From the NCBI RefSeq assembly GCF_000224145.3, contig NC_020177.2, positions 3,465,369 through 3,529,368 of the forward strand: a stretch of 64,000 nucleotides of DNA, read 5' to 3'. Positions 44,816 through 57,200 of this stretch are shown here, one piece after another. Below the pieces are notes generated by a model. It was not told where the DNA came from, made no database searches, and worked only from the letters and a program-made list of their open reading frames with translations. Position 1 is the first letter of the stretch. Each line of letters opens with the position of its first letter. A program made the position numbers and the translations under genes. Source of the DNA: Ciona intestinalis. Its lineage: Eukaryota > Chordata > Ascidiacea > Phlebobranchia > Cionidae.

Positions 44816-46368
44816 AAGGTAAATGTACGTTTATCTATCGTTAATTGTCTATAGCTATATTAAACTAACACAAAACATTGAAACACTGTTTCTGCATAAA
44901 CATTAATATGATTATAGGCTGCTGCTGCTGGTGGTAAAAGTATGCACTCGCCCCTGGAGATTATTAGTTTGGTTCTTGCGGTTTAAGCACTTTATATCCA
45001 AAGTCTTTTCTCCTTAAAACCAATTTCAAAACGCAGTTGAAATTCAAGACACTTTTCCCATAGCATTCCATTGTATATACGACTATAGGACTTCATGAGA
45101 TAGAATAAATGTAAACCTGAGAGCTTAATTAAAGATCAAATGCGTTCACACTGAAAGTTTTCAACAAAGAAAAAGCCAAAGAGACGGTCATATAATCCGC
45201 TACACTACTACAATATAAAGAACTCATCCTATAACTAATGAAGAATTTTATCTGATTTAATGCTATAAGCTACAATAACGTGTTAAAACCTGCACTGAAC
45301 TGAACTTAATATTGCATATGATGTCTCATCCCTGAAGTTTATGCTAGAATAAAGGATATAAACCCCGCCTAAGTCTATATGCGCTTACAAGGAAGAATAG
45401 ATCCAAGTATTGAGTTGACAACGCAAATATTAATTCACCATTCAAGACGGGAAAGAAGCTCAGTATTGCATTTTAAGACTTCCATGAATTATTACATTCA
45501 TTACAGTATTACAAATACTAACGCGGGCAAAGAAAACGAAATTCCAGCAAAACTGTAACAATTGCACCGAATCAGGCTGTCAACAAAACGAAATAGGACC
45601 CTAACCCAAAACTTATTTGTTTCTGCCTCAAATAATACGTAAGGCCACTCAATGCACATAACAACCCTCAATTACCACCAGGGCTTGAATCTAAACCCGC
45701 CGAAAGCTCTTCCCGTCAAAACAAACGCCGCGATTTTCACCTTACACCGCGCCGACAACCCAAATAAGGAGCCCGGCAGATTTTACGATCTGAGCATCCA
45801 TCTTCAAATCGGTCGCGCAAAATTCAGAGTAGCTGCTCGAGCATAACAAATTCAAGCGACATGATGTATGATCTGCACATAAGGAATGGTAGCCCTGTGC
45901 AACGCTTATGTATAGGCTATATTACATATAACATACGCGTTGGTCCAGTGGGTTATTTCACGGTACACTTTTAAACGCTTGTTAGTATCGGGCAATCAAT
46001 GGCGTATTGCAACGCATTTTAGCATACCACCGTACTTGTTCTACCAAACTATTGCATATTAACACACTTTTTAGGTGGTATTTGAGTTACAAAAGAAACA
46101 AATACCCCGATTTGTAAAATATATCAACCACTAGTGACGCTGTGGCGTGTTGTTAATAGCAACATATCCAGCTGTTTTCTGTGCGCAAAAAAAACGAATA
46201 GAGTATTTTTGCAATTACTCTGATAGAGTATTTTTGCAATTACTATTGTATATTCCACTACAAGCTTTACTATATTACTTCGACTGTACGGTATATATTA
46301 TCTATGTTGTCTTTTTTTAGCATACTTTATAGGTTATCGTTAGATTAGCACTGTCCCGAAAAAGTTCG

Positions 46369-48064
46369 ATGAAAATGCCACTGGAAAGAAACCCGTTTCC
46401 ATTTCCACAGTTGCAAAACGATGACGACTTTGTTGGCTCGCGGTCAACTCAGGTAAGTACAGATTAAGGCATGTTGTAACTTTACTTATTGGGATTTGCT
46501 CTAACCCAGTGTTCCAGTGGTGCTTAATGAATTGTCTAAATTGTCAGCCATATAATAAAAAATTAAAAAATCCAATATCATCTACAAAGTTACAGATGTG
46601 GTAACTCGTAAGTGGGCCCAAGGTTTATAAAACAGAACACATGTGTTATAACGACTATCCTTACCCCACCAGAAGGTGGGGTAATAATAAACAACTGTCT
46701 TCTATTCATTTAAATATTTATACAGAAAAGTCCATTTGCCGACAATACAGAAAATTCCCAACAACGAGATCCTTGGAATCGTTTAAATCGCACACCCACA
46801 CTAGCGAGCGCAAGGCGTGAAATTTATCATTTTGACCCCCAAGCCCCACAGGATAGCTTGGATTTTGTGATCAAGTCAAAATACGATCACCACAACCAGT
46901 TTCTTAGTGGAAATAATAAGACACTTGTACAAAAGGAGACAGTTACTGAGGCCCATGGGTAAATATAGTATGAATGTAACTTGTTTTACTCTCGCACAGC
47001 TACTCGTACCCAATGCCAACCTAGATTTGGCACCTAGGCTATCTTATATAATGTTAAACAGAATAACATTTAAACACATAAATACCTACATATTGATTTT
47101 TCACAAAGGTAAACTTAGAACTTGGATACAAACAAGCATTTTCTCTCTTTACAACTGTTGTTAGCAGGCAATACTGAACACTTTTAAATTAACAGCAAAA
47201 CAACAGTTGTTAAAACATGCTATAGATAATTGGGTGCAACAGCCAGGATTTTTATCCTGAGCGTGTTTTTAAAAACTGTTGTATTGCTGTTAAATCTCTT
47301 TTTGCGTTCTTTAAATAATATGATCTTCGCTATCGTTTTCGAAGAGATAATTTAAAATTAATTATGCAGCCAAATGTGTGCTAATTAAAGCGTGGCTGTT
47401 GAACTCAACATATAACTCCAAAACAACATATAAACTAAAATTTGCAACTCTGTACTTACAGGAGAATATTGAAGAACAGAAAGAAGGAAGAGCCTCCTGC
47501 ATATGATCCTATGTATCCACCACTGAAAATTGCTGCAGCACAGAAAAATGAAAGCCCTCATTGTGTAGAGGGTGCTATACGTAAGATTTTTTATGACTAA
47601 ATGGAGAGTAATAAAAATATAATATAAAAACCTTATAAAATAAAAAGTATTTTCTGACTGTTTACATTAGCAATATTACATATCTCAAACACTAATAGAT
47701 ATGCCTTAAAAATTTATGAAAAAACTATAAATAATATATTTTAATTGAAATGGTTGTAGGCTTGTAGCCCTAAAAAACTCTAATTTAGCCCTATTTTACC
47801 TAAACTTGCCAGCCACACATTACAAAAAAAAAGAAAAGAAGTTGCCAATAAAATAATTACCCACAAAGTTACAAACATATGTGCCAACTTGTAAGGTGGC
47901 ACGAAGTTTGTAAAACAAAACACCCGTGTTATAACAACTGTTATTGGCCCACTATGCAAAGATAAATAAGTTACACTCATTCATTTTTCTCAGAGAGCCA
48001 CCACAGTGCAGCAACAAACAGAGGATACTCAAGACGCCATGATGGTGGCTTCTACTCTATCTAA
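46369..48064 (+). CDS. CFAP276: CFAP276 (C1orf194)-like ciliary microtubule inner protein
   Basis: Four exons: 46369-46452, 46726-46958, 47462-47580 and 47994-48064 (TAA at 48062), phases 0/0, 0/2, 2/1 and 1. The protein is 168 residues, about the length I recall for vertebrate CFAP276 (169). Family signatures: N-terminal [58 protein letters not shown], and the C-terminal [18 protein letters not shown], which closely matches the vertebrate ending. Established role of the family: a small protein on the inner wall of doublet microtubules in motile cilia. No transmembrane segment or signal peptide. The second ATG (MPLE) is equally possible as start. It faces the coiled-coil gene at 49230. Confidence 0.85.
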
Positions 48065-49229
48065 CAAAATAACTCAATCTCTGTTTAATCATATATATTG
48101 TTGGAATGAAATCTCAAACTGTTTTTGTAACCTGCACTTAAACTCTTGTGGAAATTTATAAAGTGTTGCTCAATATGTGTGTATTTAAATACGTGTGAAA
48201 GTATATGTGCGTAAGTGGTTTTACATGTTTAACTCTTATGTGGTGTACCTTTTTCTAATAGGAATAGATTAAAAAATGACTGAATTTGAACAAGGGATTT
48301 ATAGTGTATATTTCAAACAGAAATGTCCATTTAATACTGATATTTCCAATTTGTTACAATAGTGTGGCCTTTTACTTACCTGTAAAAAGTGTATTTTTCC
48401 ATCTTCTGACACTTTAAGAGTTTTTAGAGCCTGACAGTGAGCAATTAATGTATGCCACTGTTTCTTAGTGTAAGCTGTTTAGAGCCTTTGTCTAATTTGG
48501 TTTATTTCTTGACCATTTGGCACATTTTACTAGTTAATGCTACAGTGAAGAGAAATACAGAGAAATATAAAATTGGAACTACACTTTGAAAATGTTAAGG
48601 TAAAAATTACAAGAAAGGTACATGGATTGGTAGGTAAATCTATAAAGTACTATTAGTAAATTTTAGTTTTTAAGTTTGTGAATCGACATTTATGCAAATT
48701 AGGCTTCGGCAGTGTAGAAATGAAACCCAAAAAGCTGTAAATATGTTCAACTACTTTTAAGCAATAATATATAAAGCAAATGGGGTAAAAATATACGAGT
48801 AAAATTAAGTTTAAACAAATTTCATGTTCACATTAATTCATACCAGACTTGTATTAGTATTAGGTAGCATTGAAAAATTTGTTCGTGCAAATGAAATTTT
48901 AAAAAATATGTGATCACAGTTGTTGTTTACAAAACACAGTGAAGTTTAAAAAACTTTTTCTAGAAAAAAGACAGCTTGCTTTTTAAGGTAGAGGTGTTAA
49001 GATACAAAAAGCAGTTTTTTTTGTAAGTTCATAGTGTATAAAAATGAAACCTTTCCTAATATATATAAAACACATGTATTTTAATAATGAATTCAAATTC
49101 CTAAAACAAGTACGTTTTTTTGGAGTATGTCTGCTATTGTAACACTTTTTAATGCTGTTTAAGAAAAACTTATATTTTTTTCTGGGAATTTTCTACAGCA
49201 AGCTAGTTAAGCCACATATATGTGTTAGG
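48065..49229. other. 3' flanks of two convergent genes
   Basis: Very AT-rich interval between the CFAP276 stop and the coiled-coil gene stop. It presumably holds both 3' UTRs. No convincing canonical poly(A) signal could be assigned to either gene, and no further gene was seen. Confidence 0.6.
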
Positions 49230-52200
49230 TCAATCTAGTTGAATGACGGTCTCATGTTCATCAGTGCTTGGATACATCTCTGTTAAAATTGCAGCTGCTA
49301 TTCTATTCTTTAACCTACCAGCAGCCTGGAATAAACATGGTAGCTTTTGACAATTTGTTGTTTGTTTATGTACAAATTTTGGTATTTTCTGTTTTGATTT
49401 ATGATTTAAAATGAGGCCAAAATTACAGCTTTTTATGGGTTATATTACTTATACAAAATCTTAATTACACAGAAAAAAATAAAACAGTCAGACAGATATA
49501 TACATTGTAACTCCAAAGCAAACACAATGTGTATGACACATAACACCCATGTTATACCTTGACATTCCCTGTCCCACAACAGTACATAAGTTACAGACAC
49601 ATATATGGTAACTTAAACCCAGACAATATATGTATAAAACGTAACACCTATATTATACCTTGGCTTCCCCTACCACACAATAATAAATAAGTTACATCAA
49701 CAAAACTTACCGTTTGTGGTCTTTTCCTTGGTAATGGTGTTTCTCTTCTTATATCATATGCAGACTGTACAGAAGTCATAGGACGAACTTTAAACCTTGG
49801 TGTTGTGGTTCTTGCTGAATGATAAGATGACTGTGGACGACTCTGCATAGCTGATGCTGTTCGTGGCATGCCTGAATGAAATTTGTTTTTTTAGATCCTG
49901 GTTTCAAAGATAGGGAAAGTTTACAAAAGCGAAACAACAGCAGTAACAGTAAAATGACAGTTTTTAAAATGCGCTCTCGGATAAAACAGAAATAAATTAC
50001 TTTTTTTGGGGAAAAGGGTTAACTGTTACACCCTACAAACAATATAATAACTCCTTCAGTTAAACAATATTACTTGGTTAATATGTCAGTTTTAAAAAAG
50101 TGTCTCCCAAACGTTAATAGGATGTAGGCCAGTGTTTCTCAATTTTTATGGTACAGTTTCAAAACTGTTTCCCAAACTTTACCGAGAAAGTGCTTTCCAA
50201 ACTTTATTAAGCTGTTCGAACAGTGCTTCCCAAACTTAATTAAGCTTTTCGAACAGTGCTTCCCAAACTTTATTAAGCTCACAACACATTTTCAACTTGA
50301 AAAATCCAAAACAGAAAAAAATCTCACTTAGTGTAGCACTAGTAGGTCTGCTTGGTGTATGAACAGTCATATCTCTCTCAGTGTCCATGATCTGTGCTTG
50401 GAGATTATCAACTTGGTCGAATGCGTTTAATTTTAGATTCCTTTCAATAGATAACTGGGCACTCATCTCTTTTAAACTCCTGGTGGAAAAAGTTTAAAGT
50501 TACGGAACATGTTTTTATACCATAAGAGCTGCTAAAAAAATATTTACATTATGACTGGTAGCAGAAGTAACAGAATACATGGTTGAGGTATATGAGTTTA
50601 TATTTACATATACATGTATATGTGTGTGTATGGGAAAGGATTTTATATGCAGAGGAATTGCTAGAAGTTTTTCATTTTCAGATTAGACTCCTTTAGATAT
50701 TTTTGTAATTTTACCTAAATAAAAAGTTCAAGTTTTTCGAATTAGACCATTGTATATTGGATTAAAAAAGCTTTACAATACAACATACTGTTTAACAAGG
50801 AAAACGTGTACCATATTAAAATCACTCAATTAAAACAAACAGAGTTTATATTGTTGGCAGCAATATAGAAAAATATTCCATTGTAATATGGAATAATAAT
50901 ATAATTACTTCATAAAATTTGTCAGCTAAAGTAAAGAAAATTTCCTGCAATTGCCTCAGTGGCATGTCCAGACCTGCCTATTAAATGCTGCCATCAGAAA
51001 TAATGAAGCAATTAGTAAAGATTGGAAGCTATAATGGTCACTGTAACACGGTGTGCACAGATTACAGTTTAAAGGCCAAAAAATGAATAATTTTTTACTT
51101 TTGAACTTTAATTTGATTGCTCTGGTCATATCGGGTATTTCTTTCCACTTCCGTTGCTAAAGCTTTGAAACGTTTGTCTTTTTCCTCGAGTTCTATGACC
51201 AAACGGTCAAGATTTCTTTGCCTGGCGTGCTCCAACTGTTGCCTGTATAATAGGAGATGGTTAAATAGGCGATATATGTATACAGTATACTATAATATGT
51301 ACTGTTGCCGCCGGGCATATTATACTTGTATTTCAGCTCTTTCAGCATGAAATTTGCTGAAAGAATAATATATTATACAATTGAAATATTCATTCTTTAG
51401 TTTAAATGCATTTTATTTTCAATCCAAAAAGATTATATTGTTGGTTATTTTGAGCCACAAGTGTGTTTCTAGTCATATAAGTAAGCACCTGGATTTACTA
51501 GTTTACACTATTGTTATGTATTATGGCTGTATAACAATAACCATTAAACCTGTGGACTCAACAATAGAAAATGTTCACAATGATTGAAGACTTGTGCCAT
51601 CTGTCATTGTAAATGTGACCACCAGTAAAGGTGAAGATAAGATTGTTTTGGTTTGAAGAATGCATTTTGGGTGGATTTGTTTATTGTAGTTAGAGACTGG
51701 CTAACTACTGTTTATTCTGTTTGGTATTTGTGAGGAAATGGTGGTGGCATGTAGTGTAGTTAGGACAGTTTATTTTATTAGCAATTATTTTTAAAGTGAA
51801 TAAGAATTTAAAGGCAATTGTTGTGTTTGATTTTAGTAAAACTGAAGTTGCTTTAGTGGAAAATTAGTCAGAAGTATTTGACATAATGAAATTTACTTAG
51901 CTTGAAATAAAGTACATTGTGTTAGAAATAAAAGTAGATTAGGATTTGTTTTTCTGTAGATTTTTGTGGCATGAAAGGGATAAAAAGTTTAAAAATTAAA
52001 AATACTTCAATTTCCCCTTGTTTTCTATATGTGTGAGGTCCTACAGCAAAGTACATTATTAGGACCTCGGATTGGACCACAATGTTTATTGAGGTCCATG
52101 CTGTAGCACCAAGGGTGTTGGGGTAATGGGTAAATCCTGTCATAAATCCTAGGACCCATGGCTTGCCCCGCTGTAAGACTTCACCCACATAGAATAAACT

Positions 52201-53210
52201 AAAACTTATTAACTTGCCTGCTTCTTTCTTCTTGTGCGTCTTTGTACGCTTTTTCTTTCAGAACTTTTTTCTCTCGTTCCATTTGCTCGTATGCTTTTTT
52301 AAGTCGAACTTCTGATGCTTGCAGAGATTGGCGAGCAGAATGTAGCTCCTCTCGAAGCAAATCTGCTTCCTCTTTACCAACGAGTTGTTTCCCAAGACAA
52401 TCTTGTCGAGTTCTGTAAAAGAAATCAAAAAATATTATAAAAATAAATTATTTAGACATAAAAATAAAAACATGCTGCATGTAAAGGTATTTTCGTTTTT
52501 AATAATATAACACGCTGTCGTTCTGTAAATAAAAACAATGTTGGTTTAAAGACAAAAATTAAGAAAACTGCTATATTTTTGTATTTGTCAAACTTATACA
52601 ACATTTTTATTTTTCAGTCTATTATTTTTTATCATTTAAAATCTAATACGAAATTAAATAGTCGCAATATAAAGTGACTGAAAAATAACCCTTTTTAATT
52701 ATATATGACATTTATTGATAAACATAAAATTCTCTAACTACAATCCTTATTGCTTTAATAAAATAAAGATAAAGTTTATTGACTTGTTTGCAGTGTTCTA
52801 TTATGTTAACTACTTATTTCCTAGTACTGTATAAAGCTATGTTGGCAGTTAGAAAGTGTGATTAATTTCAATTAAAAGTTGGCCCATAAACTGAACATAA
52901 AAAGTTTTACTTATACATATTCTAATTTCAATTCATATTATCAATAAATATTGTTTTTAGCCAATTCATGCAATTTTATGGATAGAATTTATCCACTACC
53001 CTATTAATAATGATACTTCTTACACTTTTTTACATTTTATACTACTTTTTACTTTTTTTCTTACTTTGTCACTTCGTGCGTTAATTTCTCGACGGTGACC
53101 TTATATCTCCCCCCAGTGGTCGAACGCTTCCAGTGATGAAGAGTGTTAAGTTTACTGAGGAGCATGTTAAGCTCATATTTCTCGTGGCGCATCTCTTTTA
53201 TTTGATGTTC
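49230..53210 (-). CDS. Coiled-coil protein of unknown identity, C-terminal exons complete
   Basis: Exons 53065-53210, 52218-52412, 51099-51242, 50328-50479, 49711-49871 and 49230-49325 (TGA). All phases join. The ~285 visible residues are heptad-rich coiled coil (EHQIKEMRHEKYELNMLLSK; ADLLREELHSARQSLQASEV; RLVIELEEKDKRFKALATEV). A basic Ser/Thr/Pro tail follows (RPQSSYHSARTTTPRFKVRP), then RPQTAAGRLKNRIAAAILTE and an acidic end. The intron between 52218 and 51242 has a GC donor (AG/GCAAGT), which the reading frame requires. The 5' end is not secure: a 12-codon exon at 54132-54167 (MESLSYFTLTFK) fits the phase but is weak. Composition suggests a cytoskeletal or centrosome/cilium protein; I do not recognise the family. 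Confidence 0.75.
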
Positions 53211-54284
53211 CTATAAAAAAGGGCAAACATTAGAAAAAGGAACAAAAATAGCTAAAATAACTAAGACTACTGTAATAAATCATAGCGAAAATATAAAATA
53301 TGATGAAAAAATTATGAAATAATTATAAAAAAATTGCGAAGTGCTAAAAAAACTTTATAAAGTATTACATAGAATAATAAAGGGCAGAAAACTTCTAATT
53401 TGTAAAATATTCACTTTTACCATGTTTTTGTGGTCAAATCAAAATTTAAAGAATAAATCTGTAAAGTGAGGAAACAGAACTGATTATTTAAAAACACAAT
53501 GGCAAAAAGCAATGTAGTAATATAACTATTGTGTATAGGGCCTTGTAACATGTAAACAACTGAAGTAGGATTACATAAGATTATTTACCCAAGCTTTTAA
53601 AACACAATAACTTCTAACAGTAAACTGTAAAGACATGTATGTGTTAAATTTGCAGTTAAGTGTTGCTCAAATTTAACAGCTTTTTTAGAAGACTGAAAAC
53701 ATTCAAAAAAGAAAATAAATTTGAACCTGTATTCAAATAATTGTGCCCTGGGGGTAAATTTGATTGACAGGTGAAGTAAAATTATCTTTTCTGCTACACA
53801 TTAGTGGTGATAATTATAATTACAACCCCTTTTTCTCTAACAGAAGCTGTTAAACTTGAAACATTTAGCTTGGCAAAGCTGGAGGGTTAGGTATTAGGTA
53901 TAGACATATTTTCAAAGAAAAAAAAAACAGAATTTTTGAAAAAGCAGAAATCCATTGAGGTAATTTACTGAGCTGGTTATGTATATCAGAAAATTATTGT
54001 AATTTTGTTAAGAAAATAGTTTAGAATTAATTTTTTTAATTTTATAATTTTTTTTTTAGGTTTTTATAACTTTTGTTTAGGTTTTATAATTTATTTTTAG
54101 GTTTTATTAGTATTTTTTTTATATATTTCACTTTAAAGGTCAAGGTAAAGTAACTTAGAGATTCCATTACAGATTACTGCAAATAGCTGTCGTCAAGTTA
54201 CCGCAAGTGCCTTTGGTTTGGTAAATATACAACGTGACGCACGCCACTATCGGCGTGGCTGTGGGCTAAAACTTGAAATTCAAG
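53211..54284. other. Divergent promoter region, coiled-coil gene and RING-NHL gene
   Basis: Contains the unresolved 5' end of the minus-strand coiled-coil gene and the promoter of the plus-strand RING-NHL gene. The stretch 54225-54260 is GC-richer (ACGTGACGCACGCC, CGGCGTGGC) and CpG-containing. If the 54132-54167 exon is real, only 117 bp separate the two start codons. Confidence 0.45.
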
Positions 54285-57200
54285 ATGTTCCAAAACGCCA
54301 GAGGCTTCCACTTTAACGGATACCACACGAGAGGTATACCTTACATATTACACAACGATAATTAGTCTAACGACGTGTGTTTTTAGATATCAAAGATCGT
54401 TTAGGTATAAAAGGAAAGTTTACGTTTACAAGTGATTAGGGGGGCCTAAGTGGAGCTATTAAGAAAAAGACGTCATAAAATTAATAGGGGTAGAATTATG
54501 CAATTATACTTAGATGAGGTATTTAGGAAATTATGTCATTATAAATTGTGATTCTAAAGTAACAACATTTTTAAATAAACCCCTTAGGGCAGGAACAACG
54601 CAGAATAACATTACAATTCATTGAAACAAACTTTGGTCATAATGAGCTTTATAATTAATAGGTAGCATTATGTAATCACTGTTAATCCATGAGACAACCA
54701 TGTGAAAAATATGTTACATAACAGCAGTGAAAAAATTGACATTTTATTTTAACATACCATGCAGTATGAGCTATGTGCATGAGCTGGCTGGCCGGGGAAT
54801 GTCATTGTTTATTTATTTATTTATGGTAATAGGTCAGTTTAGCAACGTGACAAAACTAGGTTGACATAGAGCAGGTCATTTAGAATTAACTGACTTTATG
54901 CATGTGTTAGTTTAGTTGCTACAGCATATAGTGTATACTGTTTTAGGGTCTGCTTATTTTGATGCAATAAATTAAAGATGTATAATATTAGTTGAAAATT
55001 TATATTTACAGTCTCTGGGTTAGATTTATAAGGAAAAATAAATAATTTATAAAATAATTTCTTAATTAATTTTATCCAGTTTATTAGGTTTAATAATTAT
55101 TTAGCAGAAAATATTTATTTTAGTCAGTATTGTAAAAAGGTGTAGAAATCTATATTTTTATCTATATTTTTTTGAATCTTCGCTATTTATAAAAACAGAT
55201 AAAAATTAATATTATTAATTTTACTTTTAGAGCAACATGATTACGCTGTGAGTGTGATTGGACAACCCAGACAAGAATTTTCAAATTTCCCGCCAAATTT
55301 TCCCATAAGGAGAACAACTAGTTGTATAGGGAGTGTTTACGAGCAAAATTTTGAAAACTGCAACGGATTTTGTTCCCCAACCCCTGCCAGTGTAGTGCTA
55401 CAGGATCCTGGGTTCGAATTTATTTACCCAGAAGATATGAGCACGAAAAGGAACTTCACTGTGCCTTTAAAAGGAAATGATGTACAAGATATGGTTAGGA
55501 CCTTTATGTGTTGCCATGTGTGTAAAGAAGTTTGTAGCAAACCAAAACAACTGAAATGCTCGCATACAATATGCCAGCAATGTGCGATGCATTTGAGGAC
55601 AAGGAATAGAGAGACAGGTATGTGAAGACAGAAAAGGGTTCATAGAATTTATTATATATGAACTATAGATTTGCCTATGTTACCATTGTAGGTATATGTG
55701 ACCTTGGGCAAGACACTTAACGGCAAATTGCTCCAACCTAGTGGTCACTAATGGGTTGTCCAAATTGTCAGCTGTACAATATTATATATATATATATATA
55801 TACATATAAAAAAGCAATTACTAACAAAGTTACATACGTGGTAGCTTGTCAGCTGGCACAAGGTGTATGTAACAGAACACCGGTGTTATAATGACTGTCG
55901 TTCATTCAGAATAATATATATTTACATTTTTGTATACTTAACAGGAGAATCAATGATCAGATGCAAAGTCTGTAAACTTCTCACTACTTGGTACGGGAAG
56001 TCACTCGAGGGTCTAAAAGAGAACAGGGCAATGCAGAAGTTGGTGAGTCGATCTGGGGGTTCCGGAGGCGGGGGAAGAAGAGGAAGAAACGGGAAGATCA
56101 CGATGTACGGTGACCAAGACATGACGATCAATATTGTGTCTTACGCAAAAGAAAAAGAGGAGATAGAAAGAACGCTGCAATCGGCGGAAAAGAAAATTGA
56201 GAAATGTAATCAACAGGTAGGTGGTGTGTTGCAGTGTTTCCTATACTTTTTTAATGCTTACAGTGTTTCCAATTGTTTTTCTTTATTGAGATTGCTATAA
56301 CTTTTTTATCATATTAATTTTTTACTATGATTTTTTTTATCCTAATTTTTTTTATGTTGTGAAGATACAACTAAAAACATAGAGATGACCATACCCCACT
56401 TTAATATATACATTTTTAATACTTGTATTCTACAAAGCACTTCAAATTGGTAAAGAATATGTATAGCCACCGTTGATTCAAGTTATCTATTGGTGTATGA
56501 GTCAGAATCTCCTTACAATCTTAAGCTGATTGTGGTGGATATAAAAACAAACTCATGCCCCAAAGCATAACACTGTACAGTTATCTAACTAAGTGACATA
56601 TGACTCGTTATACAAGTAGGTTGAAGTTTATATATTGCAGAGCAAACTGGAAAAAAGTTAAACTGTTACAGCTTTCTTTAAATAAATGTGTTAACAAAAA
56701 AAATGTTTTAAAAAAATACTTTTAAAAAATGTAAAAAATAATTTATTTTTGAGACTAATCTACTGGCAATTTAGTCTAACAATACTTTGCAATTTTTGCG
56801 ACACGTGTCTAATTGCCGGATTATGTAGGCTTAGACAAGTATGTCAAATTCTCGGATAACTCCGAATAAAATTGTCAAACAAATTTATCTGACGAAATAT
56901 AAAAATAAAACTTTTTAGTGAATTTTTTATACAAATAATTTTATTAAAATTCGAAACAAATTTTTTGATAAAATTTCAGACAAAATATGTAAAAGAATAT
57001 GAACGAAGTATTAACCGCGAAAAAATGAAAATCCGTAAAGAAATTGAAAGAGCTGTGGAGAGTTACGTGGCTTCTATTCGCGCAAACAAAGTAAAACTCA
57101 TTCAAGATCTTGACAACATGTTTGAAAAGGATTATGATCCAGTAAAGGTGATTATGATGTCATAAAATCGATTTATAATGCAATATAATCTAGGTGGCTT

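Larger units (their letters stand above)
40484..46368. other. Intergenic region between filamin and CFAP276
   Basis: No supported coding region on either strand. It should contain the filamin promoter and 5' UTR (40484 to about 41200) and the CFAP276 promoter. It also holds MITEs at 41715-41915 and 44664-44815, a 31-nt perfect hairpin at 42166-42196, and a relatively GC-rich non-coding patch at about 43630-43810. Confidence 0.7.
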
